From Phocoena phocoena (lineage: Eukaryota; Chordata; Mammalia; Artiodactyla; Phocoenidae), in the NCBI RefSeq assembly GCF_963924675.1, contig NC_089236.1, positions 60,907,306 through 60,971,305 of the forward strand: a DNA stretch of 64,000 nucleotides. The letters run 5' to 3'. The first letter of the stretch is position 1; each line of letters opens with the position of its first letter. Both the position numbers and the translations under genes were made by a program. Shown here piece after piece: positions 23,306-35,474 of the stretch. The notes under the pieces were generated by a model that saw only the letters and a program-made list of their open reading frames with translations, had not been told where the DNA came from and searched no databases.

Positions 23306-23905
23306 TTTTAGAATTCAAAATTGTGCAATGATTGACCACAGAGAGACATGAAGCTTTCTCAATAAGATAAAGATACCCTATTTATTTTTATTTTTATTGT
23401 GGTTATTCCATGTACATGATTGATAAAACTCATCAAATTAAATAAGTTTAATGTTTGTATAAAAAGTATATCTTTACAGAAATTCTTTCAATATTTTTTT
23501 AGATTTCTTTCTGTGAGGCTTCAGTTAAAAAACAGGAAGTACTCTACTTCAATCAGAAAAGGATGGAATTAAGGTTATTCAGCATTCACAAAACTACTGA
23601 AAGACCTGAAGGAACAAAAGGTCAAGAAAGCCACCTCTAGCTCCCGAGTTCACCTCTTGCTTTCAGGGGGTCAAGAAGTTGCAAAAATAAGAGGAAAAGA
23701 TCTGTGATATTCAGGTGACTTTGAAAAACAAATTGGATACTTTGCAGATACGTTCCTGTAGGTAGGGTCACATTTGCTTCTCTTCAGTCCTATCAGTTAT
23801 GTGTGATTGTCTGTCATTTATGGAGTATGAAATCGAACCCATTGGCAGAGGTTCTGTGAAACGTAAATCCCAGGAGAACTCAGAAGGCAGAAAATGGTGG
23901 AGTTA
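23306..23905. other. Intergenic DNA, nothing recognised
   Basis: No gene or repeat family recognised. The block at 23510-23900 is slightly richer in G+C with no sustained open frame. Confidence 0.4.
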
Positions 23906-23990
23906 CCGATCTATCTACCAATAGATAGATAGCTATCTATCCATCAGTCTGTCATCTATCTATCTATTATCTATCTATCTGTTATCTATG
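23906..23990. repeat. Tetranucleotide (ATCT/GATA) microsatellite
   Basis: Interrupted runs of ATCT and its variants with an inverted GATA run at about 23921-23932, so the array contains short inverted segments. A likely polymorphic marker. Confidence 0.9.
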
Positions 23991-24029
23991 GGGAGAGTGA
24001 AAGACAGAGGCAAGAGGAGAGAGAAAATG

Positions 24030-25575
24030 GTTCATTTTTTTGCAAGTACATCTATGCTTCATTTCTTTTATTGCCTAATAGTATTCTATTATATGAATAC
24101 ACCGCAAATTTTCTTGGGGACATTTGGCGTTTTTACAGTTTTTATTATTGTGATAAGATTGCTGTTGTTTCACAAGTCTTTCTGGGGAATCATGTTTTCA
24201 TTTTTCTTGGATGAAAACCTTTAAATGGTCTTGTTAGATGTAATAGTCTAAAAATATTGATTGGGTCAAATCAGTGTCAGACATCACTTCTATTGATTTT
24301 TCTATATTTGGAATTTGGAATTACTGAAAGGGCAACTTTTAAATCTTTAAATTTAATTATAGACTTGTCTATCCCTTCATTGCTCTTTTTTTTTTTTTTT
24401 TTGCTTCATGTATTTTTAAACTTATCAGGAGCATGCAAATGTATTAATGTTGTCTTATGATTGTTCTTTTTATCTTTATGAAATCTCTGTCTTTATCTCT
24501 GCTAATAATCTTTATTGACATATTTTTCACTGATGTAAATGCAAACACAAAAGTTTCTTATATCTAATGCTTGCATTGGTTATTTCCTTTTACCCTTTTA
24601 CTTTCAACTTATATATTTTTATGTCCAAAGTATGTTTCTCATAACTAAGCTACAGTTAATATTTGCTTTTTTAATCCATTCTGAGAAACTCTCCCTTGTA
24701 ATTAGTATACTTAGTATATTTACATTTAATATAATTATTGATGTTTGAAATTCATTAGATTATGTCTTTTCTGTTTCTGTATTCTCTTTTTTCCTTTGTT
24801 CCTTCTTTCTGGCTTATTTTTGGGTAAAGTGAATATATTTCGTAGTTCATCTTGTGTCCTCTACAGATTTTTTAGCTATCTGTGATTTTTTTATTGTTGC
24901 TGTAGAGGTCAAAGTATGCACTGGTAATTTATCACAGCTTCCTTTAAGTAATACTAATTCATGAAAATCATTTAAATCTTTCAACAGTATAATTATCTTT
25001 TCCTCACACTCTTTGCAGTTATTCTGTCATGTATTTTATTTCTAAATATGCTGTAAAACCCAAATTATATTGTAGTTCTTGCTTTAAAATATCAGTAAAG
25101 TTTTAAACTGTTATGCATTTTAATATGCATACTCTTTTATATTTACCCAAGTATTTATTCTGTGCTGCTCCTTATTTCTTGTTACAGATCTAAACTTCAA
25201 TCTTATACTCAATCCTTTCAGCCAGAATTTCTTTTAGCATTTCTTGTACTGAAAATCTGTTGAAAAATAATTCTCTCAGCTTTTATCCATTTGATATTGT
25301 CTTTATTTGGCTTTTCTTTTTGAAGACTATTTTCACTGCATATAAAATACTAGATTGGTTGCTTTATTTTTTCTTCTAGCACTTTAAAATCATGTTTACA
25401 TTGTTGTTTCAACTCTATTTTGAAAAGACAGCTTTCATTTTTTTCTTTATTCTGCTGTATATTGTGTCATTTTTCTTCCCTCTGAGAGAAAAACTTGAGA
25501 TGTTCACTTTACTTTTAATGATTTAGCAGTTTGACTCAGATTTGCCTCATTGTGCTTATTATATATTATGATTAT
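24030..25575 (-). mobile_element. Ancient L1 (L1M type), minus strand
   Basis: The first 170 bases resemble an L1 ORF2 3' stretch ('ttgcctaatagtattctatt'). From 24250 on, the plus strand is the reverse complement of an L1M ORF1/ORF2 junction region: 'cattctgagaaactctccc', 'gcatttcttgtactgaaaat', 'aataattctctcagctttt', 'tcttctagcactttaaaat' and 'gatttgcctcattgtgctt' are in order. It may be two fragments. No frame survives. Confidence 0.7.
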
Positions 25576-26024
25576 TTTCATTAGCATTATTTAATTAATT
25601 ATGCTAATATTCATAACCATAAACTTATTAAAACATACATTATAAGTTTTAATTATGGGTGTCCAGAATGAAGAATATATACTATAAGCAAAACTATAAG
25701 CAAAATTTTATAACACCAAGAGACAATTTAAAACTGTATTTTTTTCTTTGAAAGGTACGTTTACTCACTGAAAATTTAACAGCACTGCTGCGTTTTTTTC
25801 AAACTTCTATTTTACATATACTTTCTGCCAGGACCTTTCTGTTTCAGAATCTTAAGAGGAACTTCAGAGTTTTGAAAGCTTTAAAATAAATCCAGTCTTG
25901 AAGAAGAGAAATAACTTCCATATTAAATATAAACAACACTATATAATTTAAACCATATTTATGCCTTGTATCAAAGATTAGCCTGATGCTCTAAGATTTT
26001 TATGAACATTAAACAATATTTCTT

Positions 26025-26110
26025 AATGTTCTTTCCACTCACCACTTAGTTCAGAATCACCTGGGGTTCTTGTTAAAATAGCAGATATTTGAAACTTATC
26101 TCAGGTTATG
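26025..26110 (+). mobile_element. hAT-type (MER20-like) DNA transposon fragment
   Basis: The core 'cagaatcacctggggttctt' followed by 'gttaaaatagcagat' matches the conserved stretch of MER20-like non-autonomous hAT elements. Only a short piece is left, and the ends are not defined. Confidence 0.55.
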
Positions 26111-27795
26111 TGAATAAAAGAGGGAAGGTGTCTGGTGGCCACAAAACATGCCTTTTTATAAGCTTTCCTCTTCACTTCTAAGCAGAATAATGTTCAGGCA
26201 TCATTTTTTTAGACATATATACAAAGTGACATTTCTAGTATAGTGTAACCCAACTTGGATAAAATATTAAACTTACATTGTGACTTGATGCTTTATACTC
26301 TTCAGTAAAGATTAACTTCAACGATATGGATATTTTAAGAAAGGCTACTCTTTACCTTGCTATAGGTCACTCTATATATTACCATTTTCCTGAATGTTTC
26401 AGCATAATGCTACATATTTTCTAATAATGTAGAATTTTGGTAAAATTTGTATCATATTGGAATTCAGTTCTGAAAAAAAAAGTATTTCACAATGAATTGT
26501 GTGGCAACAAATCACAGTAGTTAGTAGTTACAGCATGAAAATGGAGGTCGAATAACCTTGATGTGAACATCAGTGTTACCAATTATTAGACATATTATAT
26601 TCTATAAGCTTCTTTACCATTTTCAGTTTGTTTTGTTAGGATTTTGGTATAGATTAAATAGTTTATATAAAATGGTACCTTTGGTCAGTGTGTTTTTCAT
26701 CAAAACATGGGATTTAACATCTATTTTATGTACAGAAGCTTTGTTCAAAGAAAATTATATATGTAGGAGCTCTGAATCTCACAGAAAGATCTGCCATTTA
26801 GAGTTGCCCCAGAGGCACTTTTTATAACACTGAGAGTTCAGCTTAACCACTGTGCTTAATCACTGAACAGGTAACATGAATCTAACTCTGGCAAAGTCAT
26901 AGAATTCCACATTTTCTTAGTATTGTAGCTAAACTCAAATCTCGCAGCCTCGCCTAATTCCACACTTCCTTTCTCCTGCTTATTCCCCATATAAAGTATT
27001 TTATATCCTGGCCTAAGGTATAGATCTGAACTGCCATAGTGTCAGAAGGATTAGACTGATGTACCAAGAAAGATCAGGGGTAAGATTTCTTAGCAGACCT
27101 AATCAGTGCTACAGACCCAGGTAAGCCAAATATATCAAAAGTATAAAAAACAATTATGCCAAACAAAGAGCCAACGCATGTAGTTACTGAGGGAGCTCTT
27201 GCCCTTAGCTTTGATATCTCTCACTGCCTTCTTGTGTCTAATATACCCGGCAAATATTCTTCCTGTGTGTGTGTAGACCAGTGTTGCTGCTTTGGAATCA
27301 GTTATATGTTTGTTGTAAAGACAGATTTCATGGCATCATCCTAGATTTATGAAATCTTTTCCAGGGGCTTATAATTTAGGAAGCTGCTTATTTATCTAGT
27401 GAATACTGTGCAACTCAAAATTTGGAGAGCTAATCATTCACCACCTGAAAGTGCCTGGCTCAATTATAATTTTTAGCATCTTCTGATAAAGTGATCTTTT
27501 ACCCTGGGATTCCTGATATGATAGTGGGGTTGGTACTTGTATTTGCTTAGAAAGGTGCATCTCTCACTTGTACTCCAGATAAATAGAGAAATAATTTCAA
27601 GAGAAGAAATGGTTAAAACTGCCCACACAGTTTGAAAAAAACTTCCCTTCTTGATAAAATGCAGGCACCTATTTCAGCATAGCTTCCTTTTCCAACTTTC
27701 AAGTTAATAGTCACACTTGGAAATAGATCGTTTTCTACAAACAGATAAAAACTTAAATAGCCTTAGTAGAGCAGTTTGTTTGTTTGTTTGTTTTT
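26111..27795. other. Intergenic DNA, nothing recognised
   Basis: No gene or clear interspersed repeat seen. Short open frames (26573-26827, 27156-27344) show no recognisable motif. A TTTG-type run at about 27774-27794 is the tail of the adjacent minus-strand SINE. Confidence 0.4.
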
Positions 27796-27986
27796 CTGTA
27801 CGCGGGCCTCTCACTGTTGTGGCCTCTCCCGTTGCGGAGCACAGGCTCCAGACGCTCAGGCTCAGAGGCCACGGCTCACGGGCCCAGCCGCTCCGCGGCA
27901 TGTGGGATCTTCCCGGACCGGAGCACGAACCCGTGTCCCCCGCATCGGCAGGCGGACTCTCAACCACTGCGCCACCAGGGAAGCCC
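27796..27986 (-). mobile_element. CHR-family SINE, minus strand
   Basis: Reverse complement of the same SINE as at 1.1 kb, ending in gccaccagggaagccc at 27986, with a (CAAA)-type tail on the left. A short direct repeat agcagttt flanks it at 27770-27777 and 27988-27995. It is one of the more CpG-rich copies here, consistent with a young age. Confidence 0.95.
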
Positions 27987-28309
27987 AAGCAGTTTTTAAA
28001 AGAAAGTCCCACTAGAAAACTGTAGTAGATTTATGAAAAACCTACACCTTAAAGGATTAATGTGTTTATTTGTGTATGTTAGTCTCAATAGCAAAAGGAT
28101 TCGAATTCAGAATCTTTTTGGCAAATTGGCTAATGACTACACCTCATGAGAGACTTTGCTTTTGTTCCAAAGTACAAAGCCATGAACATTATCTGTTTCT
28201 CCTGAGAATGCTATTTGCTCTTCTGGTCATTTCTCGCTTTCACTATCACCACTTACCCAACCGGAGAAAAAAATAATCGTGTGCTATATGCAAATTATTC
28301 CTTTGCCTT

Positions 28310-29525
28310 TCTTCATAATTTTACTGTCTATGTATGAATCTGTAAACAACATATTTTTAAGAAAACATTCTATAAATGGAATAATATATTTTTCTGTATT
28401 TTTTCTTTTCACTCGGTATTATTTTTGAGAAGAAGCCATGCTTATTCATTGTATGAAAAAATACATTGACATGTTCTAATCTTGATGGATATTTGAGTTG
28501 TTTGCTTTTCTGAAGGATGTTTTTATGAGCCATTTTATGTACATTGGCAGTTGTTCTTTTGGAGTGCATACAAAGCAATCAAATTGATGGGTCATAGAAT
28601 GTGCTTATCTATAGCTTTGGTGTGAATGGCCAAACTGTTTCCCAGTGTTTATACTAAGTTATCCCTCTGCCAGCAATGGATGAGTTGCTCATCTTGCTCC
28701 AAAGCTTCATCAACACTTGGCATTTTCTGACCTTTATTTTTTTGCCAGTCTGCTGGGTTTGAATGATATCTGATTAATATATGCAATTAGTGATCTATTT
28801 ATATAGTTATGAACTCTGTATTCCTCTTTTTGAAAATGGCTGCTCAAGTCTTTCACCATTTTTCCAATATTTTTGCTTCTTGTTTTAGATTACATATATA
28901 TAACAAACATATACACACATGTATACTATATATATATATTCTGCATTCACTATATGTATTAGATATATATATGTATGTGTGTTTGTGTGTATATATGTGT
29001 GTGTGTATGTGTGTGTGTGTGTATTCTGGATTCTAATTCTTGTCTGATATTATCTTTCAATCTCTTTATGGTATCTTTTATAAACACATATTATTAATTT
29101 TAATGTAATAAAATTATCATTATTTTCCTTTATGATTAGCATGTTCTTTGTTTCTTGTTTAGGAAATTCATTCCTATACCAAAATAAAAGTTTCCTATAT
29201 TATTTTCTATATTTTTGTAGCTTTTTCTTTGATATTTAAGTATTTGGTTTATATAGAACTGAATTTTAAGGAGTGTAAAATAGCTATCCAGTTTCTTTCA
29301 TGTTCCTTTGAATAACCAGTGTTATAGAATAATTTGTTTAATCAGTATATCCCGCACTGATTTGCAATGCTACAATTGTCAGACATAAATTTCCATCTAT
29401 TCATGGTTCTGTTTCTAAACTCTATTTTGTCCATTGACCTGTGTGTCTATATCTGTGCCATAACCATGCTGTCTTAATTACTGCACATTTAAATCCTGAT
29501 TTGTAGTAGACAAGTCATGGCAATA
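28310..29525 (-). mobile_element. Ancient L1 (L1M type) with microsatellite inside
   Basis: The plus strand is a decayed reverse complement of L1 ORF2 3' sequence. Landmarks are 'gatgggtcatagaatgtg', 'tggccaaactgtttcccag', 'ctccaaagcttcatcaacac', 'tcaagtctttcaccattttt', 'tcctataccaaaataaaag' and 'catgctgtcttaattactg'. A TA/TG microsatellite has expanded within it at about 28895-29028. Confidence 0.75.
28895..29028. repeat. Compound TA/TG microsatellite
   Basis: Alternating purine-pyrimidine runs, first (TA)n, then (TG)n with TATG interruptions. Runs like this mutate fast, and the open frame across it (28809-29036) is an artefact of the repeat. Confidence 0.9.
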
Positions 29526-30084
29526 TGTGTTCCACCTTTCTCCATAATTGTTCATTTTTTTTCAGATGTATCTTTGTTTCTCTTCATTTGGGTGCTCCGT
29601 GGATTCTCTTTCACATGACAGATCATAGAAGGATTTATACAATACTCCCCAAATGTTTTCATCTTGTGGCACACAGTGACACCAATAAAATTAGTAAAAC
29701 ATGCTTGGGTTAAAGAATGAGACTGTGCCTGTGAGAAGTAAACAGTCTGAGTAGGAGTGGAATGTGTTCCTGTTTGCCCCCAAAACTTTCACAAATCCCA
29801 AAGCTAAGTGATTAATATTTCGTACTTATGACCTGTTCATGACATGGAAAATGTTAGATGATACACCACTTTATTTGGGAAGCTATTTAAAACTTTTTAT
29901 TCTCAGGTGTTTTTAGGCTAGATGGTAGTTCTAGTCTGGTCAGAAATGTATCTCTTTACTAAACAGAATTCCACTTCTGTTATCTGTTTTGTTTTGTTTT
30001 TCAGTTGAATGAAAGATTCTTTAAATTCTACAGTGCTTTACAATTTTCAAAAGTTTTACATATATGATTTCATATAATCCCATA
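29526..30084. other. Intergenic DNA, nothing recognised
   Basis: No gene or clear repeat family seen between two minus-strand L1 pieces. Confidence 0.4.
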
Positions 30085-31405
30085 AGAATTCTTTTTTTCT
30101 CTTTTCCCCTACCCCTACACTGCCCCTCCCCCTTCCCTCTCCCCACAGGTAACTGCTAGTTTGTTCTCTATACCTGTGAGTCTGCTTCTTTTTTTGTTAC
30201 ATTCACTAGTTTGTTGTATCTTTTAGATTCCACATATAAGTGATATCATACAGTATTTGTCTTTCTCTGTCTGAATTATTTCACTTAGCATAATGACCTC
30301 CAAGTCCATTCATATTGCTGCAGATGGCAAAATTTCATTCTTTTTTATGGCTGAGTAGTATACCATTGTATATATACACCACATCTTCTTTATCCATTCA
30401 TCTGTTGATGGACACTTAGGTTGCTTCCATACCTTGGCAATTATAAATAATGCTGCTATGAATATTGTGGTGCAAGTGTCTTTTCAAATTAGTGTTTTCA
30501 TTTTTGGATATACATCCGGGAGTGGAATTGCTGGGTCATATGGTAGTTTTACTTTTAGTTTTCTAAGAAAGCTCCATACTGTTTTCCACAGTGGCTGCAC
30601 CAATTTACATTCCCACCAATGATGTAGGAGGGTTCCCTTTTCTCCACATTCTTGCCAACATTTGTTATTTGTGTTCTTTGTGATGATCACCATCCTGACA
30701 GGTGTGAAGTGATATCTCATGTGATTTTGATTTGCATTTCCCTGGTGATTAGCGATGTTGAGCATCTTTTCATGTGCCTGTTGGCCATCTGCATTTCCTC
30801 TTTGGAAAAATGTCTATTCAGGTTTTCTGGCCATTATTAATTGGGCTGTTTGTTTTTTTGATGTTGTTTATATATATATATATATATATGTTAGATATTA
30901 AACCCTTATCAGTCATATCATTTCAAAATATCTTTTTCCATTTAGTAGGTTGACTTTTCATTTTGTCAATGGTTTCCTTTGCTGTGCAAAAGCTTTTAAG
31001 TTTAATTAGGTCCCATTTGTTTATTTTTGCTTTGTTTCCTTTGCTTTAGGAGATGGATCCAAAAAAAGTATTGCTGCATTTATGTCAAAGAGTGTTCTGC
31101 CTATGTTTTCCTCCAGGAGTTTTGTAATATCTGGTCTTACATTTAGGTCTTTAATCCATTTTGAATTCATTTTTGTACATGATGTTAGAGAATGATTTAA
31201 TTTCATTCTTTTACATGTAGCTCTCCAGTTTTCCAAGCACCACTTTTTGAGGATACTGTCTTTTCTCCATTGTATTTTCTTGCCTCCTTTGTCAAAGATT
31301 AATTGACCATAAGTGTGTGTGTTTATTTCTGGGCGCTCTATTCTGTTCCATTGATCTATGTGTCTGTTTTTGTGCCAGTACCATACTGCTTTGATTACTG
31401 TTATC
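30085..31405 (-). mobile_element. 5'-truncated L1 (L1MA-like), minus strand
   Basis: About 1.3 kb of L1 3' UTR and ORF2 C-terminus, less diverged than the L1M pieces. The 3' UTR pyrimidine-rich tract (reverse of the polypurine tract) is at about 30090-30150. Open frames at 30484-30765 and 31021-31236 on the minus strand keep ORF2 sequence, including a CX3CX7H-type motif. A (TA)n run of about 22 bases lies at 30868-30889. It ends in ORF2 near 31405. Confidence 0.9.
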
Positions 31406-33329
31406 TGGTTTTGATGTAGTCTTTTGCAGTCATGGATGTTGCCATTCTTACTAATTCTGCTTGGTTTCTAACAGTGTTGGGTACACCAAAGTATTTAATA
31501 ACAAACCTGTGAAAGTCTTGATTGTTGAAACATATGTCTTTCTAAGTGCAGAAACATTATCCAAAAACTAAATCAAGAGCTAAAACCTTTTTTCTGTTTC
31601 TTCCTGTATCTTATTTAGTACAACTTATATATTAGTTCCTAAGTCTTTTCAAGTGCTACAGGCACCAGATCATGGTTAAAAGAATTATATTTTGTATGCT
31701 GCTTTGAGTCTATGGATGTAACATTCTCTGTAAAGATTTTATTATTGCTAAAGGCAAGAAATACTTTATTTCCAACATCAAAAGTAAGATGTAGCTCATC
31801 TTAAGAGTCCAGGAATATATAATGGGACCAGGATTACCTCAGGAAATAGAAGTTAACATTTGTAAACTCTGAAGAGTTTTAAATTGTTATTCTTTCTGTA
31901 GACAGTGCATAACTTTCTCCAAAACAATATTCTCACTTTTTAATTCCTTCAACTGCACAGCTGTGCATGGACTGTTAGAAATAAAAGTAGATAGTCCAGG
32001 ATAAACAACAGCTGCAAGTCTGTGTTCTTGGATGAAGACCCAAATTTCAGTACCAAAGGGATTAAAATCCAAGGTTTAAGAAAGCACTAGAGAAAGTAAT
32101 AAGTATGTTATCTCATAAATATATGGAACACATTTTTAAAAGTAACGTTTCATTATTCTTCTAGGTTTTATACTTAACTATATTGTACCAACTGCAGTAA
32201 AGAGCAACATGAAATTAGACTGAAGAGCCTGGGTTTGTTTTCTTAATTTCTAGAGTTTTTTGTTTGTAATGTTTAAATACTTTGCATTATTTTTACCTTC
32301 TGATCATATTTCGTCACATACTATCATCGTGAAATCTTAAAAGCTAATATATATATAAAAGTAAAATATCTTTCATAGAGCTATTTCTTTAAAAATTGAA
32401 TGAGAATTTTCTTTCCATTATGAGCTGGGAGTTTTTCTTTCTTTTTTCTTTAAATTTCTGAGTGCTGTGTTCTATTACATTCTTATATCACTTGATATTC
32501 TTACTTGGAATATCAATATCTTCTAGTTAAAATTTTAAAGGCTGTCACTAGTGACTACTTATGATTTTTCTGCTTCAATATAATTCAGCTTGAGAACTTT
32601 CTCAGAATACAGACAATTTCTTCATTCTCTTAGCTTTTAATGCATCATAAAATATGACACGTCTATTAATGGAATGGAGTGACTTAAGATGACCCATGTT
32701 ATTCTGTTCTTACAAAGAGTAGTTTTATATGTACTCTACTTTTGCCTGAGTATCCCTTTAATATTTATACCATGATATGGTATCTGCATTTTAAACCATT
32801 ATTCTAGCACATGTTAAAATTTAATTCTAGAGACTTGGAAACCAAGTATTTTTTTTTTGCCAGAATGAGTGCTTATGGAAATTCACTGAACAAGCATGCG
32901 TCCTTCATTTTTCTGTGGATAATCATAGTATACATAGGCAATCAGAGGCCAGTGTGTGCATGTAAGCCTTATAATTCTTTAACATTTTTTCCTAGCATGG
33001 CAGAGTTGCTACATACCTGTCTTACATTCATTTTTGTCAGATGAGAAAAGGTGATGTAAGAAAAATAGTCAAGAGAAACGTGAAGACCTATAGATAAGCT
33101 CTGATATTGAATTCTCCTACCTAATATCCCTATTTCCCAGTTTATCTAAATAACACAAGGTATAAAAGTCATAAAGTAGCAACTTAGTACTAGAACTGGA
33201 AACAAATTTAGACATCATTAAATGCCACAAACTACAGAGAATTTAATGCAGAAGTGACTGGATCAGGGGATTACATAGCACTGATTCAAATACTGACTTC
33301 TTGAGAATTAATTTTGTATTATATGCATT
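31406..33329. other. Intergenic DNA, nothing firmly recognised
   Basis: No repeat family assigned. The minus-strand frame at 31887-32072 (61 codons) has a protein-like Leu/Glu/Lys-rich end but no recognised family. Confidence 0.35.
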
Positions 33330-33600
33330 AATTTATTTATTCATTCACTCTACCAATCTTCACTAACTACTAGTTTCAGGCACTGTCTAGATACTATGTT
33401 ATAAGTAGATATCTGTCCCAAAGAAATAGATAGCTGTGAATACAGGTAAATAGGTAGATAGGACTGACTGATAATGAAAAGGGCTAGGAAGAAAAAGAAT
33501 CATGAAATAATTTAAAAGGGAGCTAATCGTATACAAGAAAGAATTTTTAAGAACATACCGACTAAGCTGAAATACGCTCTACTAAAAATAATCAGGCAGT
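33330..33600 (-). mobile_element. LINE L2 3'-end fragment, minus strand
   Basis: The plus strand begins with the reversed L2 tail ('ttatttattcattcactct'), then 'caggcactgtctagatact' and 'agctgtgaatacaggtaa', which is the L2 3' UTR read backwards. Old, with no frame. Confidence 0.65.
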
Positions 33601-34499
33601 GTAAGAAGTTAGGTAGAAAAGCTTGCAAACCATATGATTGTATTTATATAAGACTGAAAAACAGGAAAAATGATCTACTGTGATGGAAATCAGAATAATA
33701 ATTATTTTTGTGGGGTAATGATGGAGAGGAGACATGAAGAGGGTTCTGTGGTATTAGTAATACTGTGTAAATTGTGGTTGCACAGATATGTGCTCTTTAT
33801 GAAAATTGAGTAGTACTTAAGACTTGTGCTTTTTCTTATTTTACTCTCCTCTACAACATTGACAAGTAAAATATTCTGAACTGTGGGGATGTAGGAAAAG
33901 AATGGTTCAGGTCTGACAACAGCTTGTGGAAAAGTCCTAAGAAAGAGACTCACTTGGTTTCTTCTTAGGGACGAATGCAGGCCAATATGACTGCAACATA
34001 GTGACCAAGGTGTGAAACATCTAATGACTATGGATGGAGAAGAGACTGGAGCCACTTAAGTGTAGAAATTTAAAGACCAGAGGACAGAATTGAAGTTTAA
34101 TTTTAAACATGAAAGAAGAACACTCAAGACTTCTGAACATGAGAGTGAGGTGTAATTGAACCTCATTAGATAGAAAAATAACTTCAAGTGGGGAAGGAAA
34201 TAACTGATAATATTATCCAGTTAGAACAGTGTATTCGCAGTTTTAAAAGGTTTAGAAGAGTAGTAACATGACACCTTGAAATCATGTCAAAAGAAAAACA
34301 GTGGAGTTCCCTTTATAGCCATGATGATTCCTTAGTTCTTAACTTTCTTCCACTAAAATCAATTAGAAAATTGAATTACAAAATAAAACTACTGTCTAGA
34401 CATTAGACAATGCACATCATGTAACTGCTATCCTGACAGAATGGAAACAAATCAGTTGAGTATTACCATTGCCATGCATTTCTGCCTGGGGTCACTTTC

Positions 34500-35465
34500 C
34501 TGACTCAAGATCAGGAAAGAAAAATCTAGCCCACACTGGTGTCTAATTGAGTAAAAGAGACATCAAAAATGGGGAAAACTAAGGTATTTGGAATTAGTGA
34601 AACAAAGTACTGCAAAAAAGGGAGTTTATAGAGAGAAAAGTCTCCAGCAATCTGCACAGGAATTCTCATAAATCTTTGGCTGTACTGTAACCTGAACAAA
34701 CGTTGGATGAAACTCCACAAGACCAGGCACTGAGATATATTTAAGTTCTGACCAGCCAAAGTAACAACTCTCATTGAACACCCGGAATATTCAGTAGTGA
34801 TTCCAGAGTATCAGATTTTGGTTGTGGGGCTGAATTACTCATAAAGGTTAATCTAGACTAACCTAACAAAGATTAAACACAGGCTTTAGAAAGCTTAAGC
34901 TGATTTGCAAATAATTTCCTATGAGGGAAAAAAAAAAGTATTTGAAGGAAGACAGCCAAATTCATGACTCAGCAACATAAAATTCATCCAATAATGCTAA
35001 AAGGCTGGAAAATATGACCCCAAACTAGGAAGTAAATCGACCAGTAAAAATAGTTCCAGATATCACAGAGATGATGATATAAATACTACAAGATTTTAGA
35101 GCAGTTGCAAATATGCTCAAATATTTGAAGGAACAACCACAAAGAGTTGAGAAATGGACTATACAAAAGAACATAGAAAGGAAAAAGAAAACAGAAAAGG
35201 GACTTCTGGAGCTGAGAAATATAATAATGAAATTGAAAATTCCCTGGACATGCTAAACAGCACTTCGAACATTGCAGAAGAAAAATCAGTGAGCTGAAAG
35301 TGTAACTATCCAGAGTGAAGCAGAGTGGGGGGAAAAGGCTGAAAAACATGAACAGGGAACAGCTGGACAATAGGGGTCAGAAAAAGATACATTGCATACA
35401 TGGATAAAAAGTTAGAAAAACTACTGATCGCTCTTCAGAAAAAAAAAATCCAAGAAAATGTGTTT
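34500..35465 (+). mobile_element. Ancient L1M 5' UTR/ORF1 fragment
   Basis: Recognisable old L1 5' end: 'gaccagtaaaaatagttcca', 'tcacagagatgatgatataa', 'gcaaatatgctcaaatattt', 'ggacttctggagctgagaaa', and 'gcagaagaaaaatcagtgag', the ORF1 start region. It stops abruptly at about 35465, next to an L1M piece of opposite orientation. The left boundary is soft. Confidence 0.7.
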
Positions 35466-35474
35466 GTCGAATTT

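Noticed and set aside
33702..34055. 117-codon minus-strand frame
   Set aside because: No recognisable domain; low-complexity Ser-rich composition and no supporting context.
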